24,122 bases of DNA from Sphingobacterium thalpophilum (GTDB taxonomy: Bacteria; Bacteroidota; Bacteroidia; Flavobacteriales; Flavobacteriaceae). The notes below the pieces were generated by a model. That model saw only the letters and a program-made list of their open reading frames with translations, made no database searches and was not told the origin of the DNA. The DNA lies in assembly GCA_943325255.2 (NCBI GenBank), contig CALPOS020000008.1, positions 1-24,122 of the forward strand, written 5' to 3'. Of the stretch, positions 1-6,586 are shown in pieces (within the stretch, counting starts at the first letter, position 1; every line of letters begins with the position of its first letter). The translations under genes and the position numbers were made by a program.

Positions 1-164
1 AGATTGTTGCACAAAATAAACTGCGCATAAGCAATCGCCATCGCCAAAGTACCGCAGCCTTCTGGTCCGACAAACAATTGCGCATGCGGAATACGGCCCG
101 AAAGCGCGCTTTTCGTCAAGTGATTCTTGATGTAATCCTGGCCTAAAATTTCTGAAAATAGCAT
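1..164 (-). CDS. holB: DNA polymerase III subunit delta' (partial, 5' end only)
   Basis: Reading leftward from the ATG at 164, the first 54 codons begin MLFSEILGQDYIKNHL and continue through RIPHAQLFVGPEGCGTLAMA; the window edge cuts off the rest. This matches the N-terminus of flavobacterial delta' / clamp-loader AAA+ proteins: an IxGQ start, an 'R(I/V)PHA(Q/Y)LF.GP.G.GT' block, then a helix ending in a Cys. The product would be the delta' subunit of the clamp loader that places the sliding clamp on DNA. The Walker A loop reads GPEGCGT, so the usual lysine is missing. That is normal for delta', which does not need to hydrolyse ATP. It is divergent from pgk. The promoter is described separately. 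A DnaX-like ATPase is the main alternative, but the missing lysine argues against it. Confidence 0.8.
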   Translation of the reverse strand, partial: MLFSEILGQDYIKNHLTKSALSGRIPHAQLFVGPEGCGTLAMAIAYAQFILCNN

Positions 165-167
165 GAG

Positions 168-198
168 CAAATATAACAGAAAGTTGCCAAGAGCCAAA
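168..198 (-). promoter_or_regulatory. Consensus Bacteroidota promoter for holB, probably leaderless
   Basis: On the minus strand there is TTTG (198-195), 19 nt, then TATATTTG (175-168). This is an exact match to the TTTG-N19-TAnnTTTG consensus of the primary Bacteroidota sigma factor. Only CTC separates it from the ATG at 164. Transcription normally starts a few nt after the -7 box, so the mRNA should begin at or within a base or two of the start codon. Confidence 0.7.
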
Positions 199-268
199 GT
201 TTATTAGTCAGTGTAATGATTAATACTATACGCTTGATCTTATTTCATATTTAATTTTTAAAAAATTC

Positions 269-324
269 TTACCGCAGATTCGCAGATTATTAATACTATT
301 TCATAATCTGCGAATCTGCGGTAA
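269..324. repeat. Perfect 22-bp inverted repeat (dispersed-repeat type)
   Basis: The arms at 269-290 and 303-324 are exact reverse complements over 22 bp, separated by 12 nt. The core of the arm is CCGCAGATTCGCAGATTA, and each arm also contains a short internal repetition of CGCAGATT. There is no T-run on either side, so it is not a canonical terminator. From memory, strings of this kind occur as dispersed intergenic palindromes in flavobacterial genomes. It lies in the 430-bp spacer 165-594, in which I see no gene. Confidence 0.85.
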
Positions 325-380
325 TAACAATCTTTCAAACTTTCGTTCATCTGTTCTTTAATCCAGGGGTTTAATCGTTG

Positions 381-512
381 GGAGCAGCACAATTCGTCAC
401 GATTTGGCCGTCGTCCAGCTTTCCGCTATATCTTTTTTGTTTTATTGTCACACCGAGCGCAGTCGAGGTGTCTTACAAAAACAAAAAAGGATGCCGCTTT
501 AATCGGGGCTAT
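381..512. repeat. Dispersed palindromic element, copy 1 (GGAGC...GGGGCTA type)
   Basis: It starts at GGAGC (382) and has a left block TTCCGCTATATCTTTTTTG (421-439). The right block is CAAAAAAGGATGCCGCTTTA, ending in ATCGGGGCTA (482-511). The two blocks are imperfect inverted copies and can form a long stem. The loop holds a second palindrome, CACACCGAGCGCAGTCGAGG followed by TGT (449-471), of the 'GAGCGCAGTCGA' type. The same outer blocks recur at 18484-18590 with an unrelated loop. No ORF is present. Confidence 0.7.
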
Positions 513-594
513 TCAATCACGTTTTGTACTTCGTAGGATTTCTCGAAAAAAATTTAAGTGTATATTTTCAGCAGATTTAAAAAACTAAACTTCC

Positions 595-1782
595 ATGAAA
601 ACACTAGCTGACGTCAATTTTAAAGGCAAAAAAGCACTCATTCGCGTTGATTTTAATGTGCCTTTAGACGAAAATTTCCACGTGACTGACGCCACGAGAA
701 TTGAAGCTGCCAAACCAACCATCGATAAAATCCTTGCTGATGGCGGAAGTGTTATTTTGATGTCGCACTTAGGCAGACCAAAAGGCGTGGAAGCAAAATA
801 TTCTTTAAAGCACATTCTTTCAACCGCATCGGAAATTCTAGGCGTTTCGGTAAAATTCGCTGAAAATTGTATTGGAGAACCAGCACAAACGGCTGCGGCA
901 AATCTAAAAGCAGGAGAAGTTTTATTGTTAGAAAATTTGCGTTTTCACAACAAAGAGGAAGCTGGAGATGTAGTGTTTTCAAAAGAATTGGCTTCATTAG
1001 GTGATATTTACGTGAATGATGCTTTTGGTACCGCGCACCGCGCACACGCATCTACAACCATAATTGCGCAATTCTTCCCAGATCATAAATGTTTCGGAAT
1101 GTTATTGGCTCGTGAAATTGAAAGCCTAAACAGAGTTTTGAAAAACAGCGAAAAACCAGTAACTGCCGTTCTTGGAGGTTCAAAAGTGTCGTCAAAAATT
1201 ACGGTGATTGAAAATATTTTAGACAAAGTAGATCATATGATTATCGGCGGTGGCATGACGTTCACTTTCGTAAAAGCGCTTGGCGGAAAAATTGGCGATT
1301 CTATTTGCGAAGACGACAAACAAGAATTGGCCCTTGAGATTTTACGCTTGGCAAAGGAAAAAGGAGTGCAGATTCACATTCCGGTTGATGTTATTGCCGC
1401 AGATGCTTTTTCGAACAATGCGAAGACACAAATCGTTGATGTTAATAATATCCCAGATGGCTGGCAAGGTTTAGACGCTGGGCCAAAATCATTGGAGAAT
1501 TTCAAAAAAGTTATTCTTGAATCTAAAACCATTCTTTGGAATGGACCTTTAGGCGTTTTCGAAATGCCGTCATTTGCTAACGGAACCATCGAACTGGGGA
1601 ATTATATCGCTGAAGCAACTGCAAATGGTGCGTTTTCTTTAGTTGGCGGTGGCGATTCTGTTTCGGCGGTAAAACAATTTGGACTCGAAGGAAAGATGAG
1701 TTATGTGTCGACTGGCGGCGGTGCCATGCTCGAAATGCTAGAAGGAAGAACCTTGCCTGGAATTGCCGCAATCCTCGATTAA
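595..1782 (+). CDS. pgk: Phosphoglycerate kinase
   Basis: A 395-residue cytoplasmic glycolytic enzyme that transfers phosphate between 1,3-bisphosphoglycerate and ADP. Visible signatures are the N-terminal RVDFNVPL block, MSHLGRPKG, the substrate-binding histidine region NDAFGTAHRAHAST, GGSKVSSKI at the hinge/nucleotide domain, GGGMTFTF, WNGPLGVFE, and the C-terminal GGGDSVSAV glycine-rich nucleotide loop. The length is normal for the family (about 390-415). The ATG at 595 gives the standard MKTLADV-FKGK start. It is divergent from holB and followed in the same direction by the lytic transglycosylase gene after a 210-nt spacer that carries its own -7 box. No strong promoter is visible immediately upstream; TATATTTT at 561-568 is only a partial match. 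Confidence 0.97.
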   Translation: MKTLADVNFKGKKALIRVDFNVPLDENFHVTDATRIEAAKPTIDKILADGGSVILMSHLGRPKGVEAKYSLKHILSTASEILGVSVKFAENCIGEPAQTAAANLKAGEVLLLENLRFHNKEEAGDVVFSKELASLGDIYVNDAFGTAHRAHASTTIIAQFFPDHKCFGMLLAREIESLNRVLKNSEKPVTAVLGGSKVSSKITVIENILDKVDHMIIGGGMTFTFVKALGGKIGDSICEDDKQELALEILRLAKEKGVQIHIPVDVIAADAFSNNAKTQIVDVNNIPDGWQGLDAGPKSLENFKKVILESKTILWNGPLGVFEMPSFANGTIELGNYIAEATANGAFSLVGGGDSVSAVKQFGLEGKMSYVSTGGGAMLEMLEGRTLPGIAAILD

Positions 1783-1871
1783 AATCACAATTAACACGAC
1801 TAAAAGCCACTTTTTACAATATTTAGGACAACTTTAAGTTATATAAATAGCTTTAATTATTATAAGATTCC

Positions 1872-1879
1872 TATTTTTG
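1872..1879 (+). promoter_or_regulatory. -7 promoter box upstream of the lytic transglycosylase gene
   Basis: TATTTTTG matches TAnnTTTG exactly. I find no TTG at the expected 17-23 nt upstream, so only half of the promoter is supported. It would give a leader of about 110 nt before the ATG at 1993. Confidence 0.4.
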
Positions 1880-1992
1880 CCTCGGACAATGTTTTGAATT
1901 AGAACGATTTGAAATTATTAATGCCCTCTAAAACACAATTTTTTAGACACTCAAGAACATACTTTCTTCCTACAGAAATAAAAATATACTTT

Positions 1993-4284
1993 ATGAAATT
2001 AAAAAAAACCATCACCGTCGTCACCATACTATTTTTTGTTAGTACGACTTTCGCACAGGATCTTTTTACCAAGCCCCAAAGTAATTTATCTTATCTCGAT
2101 TCCATTAAAAAAACATTCATCAAAGACAATATCGCTTCCTGCGTGGATAGCTTGTGGATGAAGGAATTGACCAGTTTAGATTTGTATAACGACCTGGAAA
2201 ACGACATCAAGAACATCAACCTTGATGAAAAAGTTGATTACGAATTACCGACGGCGTTATTGAAGCAACGTTTGAAAGATATGGACTCTAAATCTCCGTT
2301 TCATATCGAATACAATCAGGGTTTAGAAAACATCATCAAGTCATTTCTTAAGAACAGAAAGAAAGCGTATGAGCGTTTGATGGCAATTTCAGAATATTAT
2401 TTCCCTCTTTTTGAAGATGCTTTAGCCAAACAAAACGTTCCTTTGGAGATAAAATATTTAGCAGTAGTGGAATCAGCTTTAAATCCTAAAGCAGTGTCTA
2501 GAGTTGGCGCTACTGGACTGTGGCAATTTATGTATCAAACAGGAAAACAATACAATTTGAATATTGATTCCTACGTAGATGACCGAAGCGATCCTTTAAA
2601 GGCTAGTGAAGCAGCTGCCCAATATATGACCAATATGTATAAGATATTTGGTGATTGGGATTTAGTGTTGGCATCTTACAATTCTGGACCAGGAAACGTA
2701 GCTAAAGCCATCAGACGTTCTGGCGGACAGCAAAACTTCTGGAATATCAGAAAGTATTTACCACAAGAAACACAAGGATATGTGCCTGCTTTTTTGGCGA
2801 CGATGTATATCTACGAATACCATAGAGAGCACGGTATAGTTCCAAGTAGAGCAGCAGTCAAGCATTTTGCTACAGATACGATTATGATTCAGAAGCAAAT
2901 CTCTTTCAAACAACTGTCCGATTTACTTGATATTCCTGTGGCTCAATTACAAATGTTGAATCCACAATTCAAGTTAAATGTGGTGCCCGCATATTTCGAC
3001 AATAAACACTTTTTGAGATTACCTTTAGATAAAATAGCTGTTTTTACTTCCAATGAAGAAAAAATATATGCTTATGTTCAGCACGAGCTAGATCAACGTG
3101 AGAGACCATTTTCTCGTTTCCAAACTTCTTTAGCGTCTCGTGATTCTATAGAAAGTGGTGAAAGCTATACGGTTTCTAGAACTAAATTTCATAAAGTCAA
3201 GCGCGGCGATAATTTAAGTGAAATTGCCAATCGCTATGATGTTTCGATGTCGGATATAAAGAAATGGAACAAACTGAAGAGCAATAAAGCACCATTGGGA
3301 AGAAAATTAAAAATTATTACCAGCGAGAGAATTGCCGCTCGAGTTAAGAAACCTAAAGCAGATTCTACTGCAGTTGCAAGTGTTTCAAAGTCAACAACGA
3401 CAGTTACTACTGCTATAGCACAATTGACGCCGAAAGATCAGAAAGTTTACAAGGAAGAAAAAGTAGTTTCGTTTCAAGATGTTACTAAATTTCACAAAGT
3501 GAAAAAAGGGGATAATTTGAGCGAAATTGCGGCAAAGTATGATGTTGCGATGTCTGATATCAAAAAATGGAATAAGCTAAAAAACAACAATGTAGCATTA
3601 GGAAAGAGTCTGAAAATTATTACCAATGAACGTGTTGTTACAACAGTGAAGAAATTAGTAAAATCAGAGAACATTGCCGCAACTGAGAAATCTAAAAAAG
3701 AAGCGGTTGAAAGTACCGAGAAACCAGAAGATTTTTATATCGTAGAACAAGGTGATAATTTGTCAACGATTGCTAAAAAGCACAATATTACTATTGATGA
3801 ATTGAAAAAGTGGAATAATTTGCAAGACAACACCATTCAATTAGAGAGCAAACTGAAAATTGCAGACATCACTAATAAAGACGATAAGACACAAGTTGCT
3901 CCTAAAACTGAAATTAGAACTGTAGAATATACGGTTCAAGCAGGAGATAATTTAGGTAGTATTGCCAGAAAAAATAATGTAGCCGTTTCTGATATCAAGC
4001 TGTGGAATGAACTATCTGATGATAATATTCAGTTAGGAGACAAGCTAATTGTTGCTAAGAAATTAGTTGTGGATAACAATCAAACCATTGCAGAGAAATC
4101 ATCGAAAAAGGAAAAGCTTTCTAAAGTGGATAGAGAAGACGATCATTACTATGTGAAAAAAGGCGATTCGCTTTTTAGTATTGCTAAAAAGTATCCTGGA
4201 GTAAGCGTTTCAGACATCAAAAAATGGAATGGAATTAATGGCAATGCTCTAAAACCAGGAATGAAATTAAAAATAAACGGATAG
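1993..4284 (+). CDS. Secreted MltD-type lytic murein transglycosylase with five LysM repeats
   Basis: A 763-residue exported protein that should cleave peptidoglycan glycan strands non-hydrolytically while bound through its LysM modules. The signal peptide is MKLKKTITVVTILFFVSTTFAQ. The SLT domain spans about 105-290, with the catalytic Glu at about 160 in AVVESALNPKAVSRVGATGL followed by WQFM, and ASYNSGPGNV at about 227-236. A degenerate LysM-like stretch follows at about 298-342. Five clear LysM repeats lie at about 398-441, 499-542, 580-623, 644-687 and 718-761, joined by Lys/Ser/Thr-rich linkers. I chose the ATG at 1993. The reading frame is open back to a TTG at 1909, but only the 1993 start puts the signal peptide at the N-terminus. 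Gene order pgk - LysM transglycosylase - DUF4837 is, from memory, common in Flavobacterium. Confidence 0.9.
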   Translation: MKLKKTITVVTILFFVSTTFAQDLFTKPQSNLSYLDSIKKTFIKDNIASCVDSLWMKELTSLDLYNDLENDIKNINLDEKVDYELPTALLKQRLKDMDSKSPFHIEYNQGLENIIKSFLKNRKKAYERLMAISEYYFPLFEDALAKQNVPLEIKYLAVVESALNPKAVSRVGATGLWQFMYQTGKQYNLNIDSYVDDRSDPLKASEAAAQYMTNMYKIFGDWDLVLASYNSGPGNVAKAIRRSGGQQNFWNIRKYLPQETQGYVPAFLATMYIYEYHREHGIVPSRAAVKHFATDTIMIQKQISFKQLSDLLDIPVAQLQMLNPQFKLNVVPAYFDNKHFLRLPLDKIAVFTSNEEKIYAYVQHELDQRERPFSRFQTSLASRDSIESGESYTVSRTKFHKVKRGDNLSEIANRYDVSMSDIKKWNKLKSNKAPLGRKLKIITSERIAARVKKPKADSTAVASVSKSTTTVTTAIAQLTPKDQKVYKEEKVVSFQDVTKFHKVKKGDNLSEIAAKYDVAMSDIKKWNKLKNNNVALGKSLKIITNERVVTTVKKLVKSENIAATEKSKKEAVESTEKPEDFYIVEQGDNLSTIAKKHNITIDELKKWNNLQDNTIQLESKLKIADITNKDDKTQVAPKTEIRTVEYTVQAGDNLGSIARKNNVAVSDIKLWNELSDDNIQLGDKLIVAKKLVVDNNQTIAEKSSKKEKLSKVDREDDHYYVKKGDSLFSIAKKYPGVSVSDIKKWNGINGNALKPGMKLKING

Positions 4285-4307
4285 TTAAAAAAAACTAACT
4301 AAATTTA

Positions 4308-4353
4308 GGGCTTATTTCATAGTAAACACAATATGAAAAAAGCCCTTTTTTTT
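4308..4353 (+). terminator. Intrinsic terminator hairpin that contains the DUF4837 start codon
   Basis: The arms GGGCTTATTTCATA (4308-4321) and TATGAAAAAAGCCC (4332-4345) pair at 13 of 14 positions around a 10-nt loop. They are followed at once by eight T residues (4346-4353). This is a textbook rho-independent terminator 24 nt after the transglycosylase stop codon. The 3' arm and U-tract are also codons 1-7 of the next gene, whose ATG is at 4333. Confidence 0.75.
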
Positions 4354-5328
4354 GTGCTTATTTTTTCCGTTTTTTTTCAATCTTGCCATCTTAAGAATAA
4401 CAAAGAGAAAGAAAAAACCTCTGGTAAGATTAATACAATTTCTGTCATTATTGACGATCCGCTTTGGAATGGTGAAATTGGAGATACTATTCGAAATAAA
4501 TTCGCCTCACCAGTTATCGGACTTCCGCAAGAGGAACCTCTTTTTACAATCAATCAATTTCCAGTTAAACTATTGGAGGGTTTTATGACCAATTCTAGAA
4601 ATATTATTGTCATCAAAAAAGAGGCGAAGAACTGGTTTGAAATTATAGAAAATGAGTATGCAAGCCCTCAGAATGTTATTCATATTTCTGGTAAGACAAC
4701 GCCAATTATTTTGGACTTAATTGAAAAAAACACGACAACAATTATTTCTAAAATGCGGCAAACCGAAATTGAGGAAAACCAACGTGTCATTGATACGGCA
4801 ACGATTAACACAAAAAAGATCAGAAGAAAATTCAAGATCGACCTTCGAATTCCAATCGGTTACAATTATGTTTTGGAAAGACGCAAATTTATTTGGCTTA
4901 AAAAGGAAATTCCCAGCGGAAACACGAGCGTCTTAATTTATCAAATCCCTCTCGGAGCGTTGAACAGGAACCTTCCCATCACGCAAAGTATCATAAGAAA
5001 AAGAGATTCTATAGGAAATCTCTATATTCACGGAAGGGCAAGCAATACGCAAATGGTCACTGAAGATTCTTATGCGCCTTATTTATTTCATATTAATATC
5101 AAGGGGAAAGAAACATATGAAACTAAAGGCACCTGGGAACTCAAAAACGATTTTATGTCAGGTCCTTTTATCAACTACAACATTATTGACCGCGCCAATA
5201 AGCGAATTCTTGTTTTGGAAGGGTTTTGCTACGATCCGTCCAAAGAGAAGAGAGATTTGATGTTCGAACTAGAAGCGATTATTAAGTCGGTTGAATTTAT
5301 TAAAAACCCAAAAAAAAGCAAGCAATGA
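4333..5328 (+). CDS. DUF4837 family lipoprotein
   Basis: A 331-residue protein of unknown function, recognised as DUF4837 from the block IDDPLWNGEIGDTIRNKF followed by ASPVIGLPQEEPLF. The N-terminus MKKALFFVLIFSVFFQSC is a lipoprotein signal with the lipidated Cys at 18, so it should be anchored in a membrane facing the periplasm or outside. The chain is hydrophilic and Lys-rich after the Cys, and I see no catalytic motif. The start codon sits within the 3' arm of the terminator described above, so both transcription into the gene and access to its ATG may be limited. Its stop codon overlaps the ATG of the acetyltransferase gene (ATGA at 5325), which suggests translational coupling. The family's function is not known to me. 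Confidence 0.8.
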   Translation: MKKALFFVLIFSVFFQSCHLKNNKEKEKTSGKINTISVIIDDPLWNGEIGDTIRNKFASPVIGLPQEEPLFTINQFPVKLLEGFMTNSRNIIVIKKEAKNWFEIIENEYASPQNVIHISGKTTPIILDLIEKNTTTIISKMRQTEIEENQRVIDTATINTKKIRRKFKIDLRIPIGYNYVLERRKFIWLKKEIPSGNTSVLIYQIPLGALNRNLPITQSIIRKRDSIGNLYIHGRASNTQMVTEDSYAPYLFHINIKGKETYETKGTWELKNDFMSGPFINYNIIDRANKRILVLEGFCYDPSKEKRDLMFELEAIIKSVEFIKNPKKSKQ

Positions 5329-5774
5329 GTTTAGAATGGAAAATAAAGCGATTTCAGGAACTATCTACAGCCGAGCTATATGATTTGCTGCAATTGCGCA
5401 GTGAAGTGTTTGTCGTGGAGCAAAATTGCGTCTATCAAGACATTGACGGAAAGGACAGAAAGGCTTTGCATCTAATCGGGGAATACGATTCAAAAATTGT
5501 GGCGTATGCGAGACTTTTTAAAGCGGGAGATTATTTTGACGAAGCGTCTATTGGTCGCGTAGTTGTAGGAGCGAATTGCCGGGATAAGAAATGGGGACAT
5601 GAATTAATGACACAAGCAATTCGTGCCGTCAAAGCGTATTTCGACACTATGAAAATCACCATTTCTGCGCAATTATACCTACAAAAATTTTATGAAAGCC
5701 ACGGTTTTTTGGTGACAAGCGAAACGTACTTGGAAGATGATATTCCGCATATCCAAATGAAATTGGCGAACTAG
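5325..5774 (+). CDS. ElaA-like GNAT family N-acetyltransferase
   Basis: A 149-residue cytoplasmic acyl-CoA N-acyltransferase. The N-terminal block LYDLLQLRSEVFVVEQNCVY, then QDIDGKD, is characteristic of ElaA proteins, followed by YARLFK and the acetyl-CoA-binding strand/loop GRVVVGANCRDKKWGHELM. In the Q/R-x-x-G-x-G/A pyrophosphate loop the first glycine is replaced (RDKKWG), which is tolerated in some relatives. The C-terminal part is AQLYLQKFYESHGF. The substrate cannot be predicted. Its start overlaps the DUF4837 stop by 4 nt. Its stop overlaps the stop of the convergent OmpA-family gene in the palindrome CTAG (5771-5774), leaving no room for a separate terminator. Confidence 0.85.
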   Translation: MSLEWKIKRFQELSTAELYDLLQLRSEVFVVEQNCVYQDIDGKDRKALHLIGEYDSKIVAYARLFKAGDYFDEASIGRVVVGANCRDKKWGHELMTQAIRAVKAYFDTMKITISAQLYLQKFYESHGFLVTSETYLEDDIPHIQMKLAN

Positions 5775-6586
5775 ATTTTCGTGATGACCAATTCAACTCT
5801 TCGGTCGTATTCAGAGCCTTTTCCTAAAGGAACCGAGTTGCCATATCCTTTGAAAGTCATTCTTGTTTTGGCAATTTTCTTAAATGCCAAATATTTAAAA
5901 ACAGATTCTGCTCGGTTGCTTGATAAGTTTCTTTTTCGAGTTTCTCGGTCAATGGCTTCTTTTTGATAAGGTGGCGTGCAGCAAACATGACCTTGTATTT
6001 CAAATTCCAGTTTTCGGTATTTCAGCAGCAATTTTGCAATCTTATCGAGCTGTGTTTTGGCTTCAAAAGTAAGTTTACTGCTTCCGCGTTCGAAAAGTAA
6101 ATTTTCAAGATATACGTGATCACCAACAACATGATTTTTTTGAATGGTGGTATAAAAACCTGGAATTTCAATTTTAGGCAATGCCTTTAAATTCAGAACC
6201 AAGTCAACTCTGCGATTTTTAGACCTTTTTTCGGGAAGATTTTCAACTACGTCATCGTCAATTAAGATGCGGCCTTTACCTTCAATGGTGACAATGATTT
6301 TGTTTTTTATGCCGCTTTGAATCAGCTTTTCTCGAATGGCGTTAGCGCGATTGGTGGACAATTTAAAATTATAAGCTTCTTTTCCGACATCATCAGTATA
6401 TCCGAATATCTGAATGGATTCAATTCTGGTGGAATCCGTATTTTTAATAAAGTCGACAACCGTATTGGCTTGTTTCTCGTCTAAGTTGAACTTGTCAAAT
6501 TCAAAATATACTGACTGAACCACTTCTTCTTGAGCATACAGAAAGCCACAAAAAAACATTATAAAAAACGTAAAAAACCGACCCAT
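5771..6586 (-). CDS. Exported protein with two tandem OmpA-like domains
   Basis: A 271-residue protein with signal peptide MGRFFTFFIMFFCGFLYAQ. Two peptidoglycan-binding OmpA-C-like domains follow. The first, about 24-132, runs from VYFEFDKFNLDEKQANTVVD through GYTDDVGKEAYNFKLSTNRA to KNRRVDLVLN. The second, about 155-271, runs from LFERGSSKLTFEAKTQLDKI through GHVCCTPPY and LSSNRAESV to GYGNSVPLGKGSEYDRRVEL. No beta-barrel precedes them, so this is a periplasmic cell-wall-binding protein rather than a porin. The adjacent Cys pair in GHVCC could form or exchange disulfides. Its start codon overlaps the stop of the upstream S41 protease by one base (TAATG), so the two are almost certainly co-transcribed and coupled. 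Confidence 0.85.
   Translation of the reverse strand: MGRFFTFFIMFFCGFLYAQEEVVQSVYFEFDKFNLDEKQANTVVDFIKNTDSTRIESIQIFGYTDDVGKEAYNFKLSTNRANAIREKLIQSGIKNKIIVTIEGKGRILIDDDVVENLPEKRSKNRRVDLVLNLKALPKIEIPGFYTTIQKNHVVGDHVYLENLLFERGSSKLTFEAKTQLDKIAKLLLKYRKLEFEIQGHVCCTPPYQKEAIDRETRKRNLSSNRAESVFKYLAFKKIAKTRMTFKGYGNSVPLGKGSEYDRRVELVITKI

Noticed and set aside
595..1810. Several ORFs of 60-100 codons antisense or out of frame to pgk
   Set aside because: They are shadows of a strongly conserved gene and show no family features.
1909..1992. TTG-initiated N-terminal extension of the lytic transglycosylase (28 residues)
   Set aside because: It would bury the signal peptide that begins at the ATG at 1993.
4352..5260. 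Out-of-frame ORFs inside the DUF4837 gene (for example 4352-4588 and 4721-4936)
   Set aside because: The DUF4837 frame has a signal peptide and family motifs; the others have neither.
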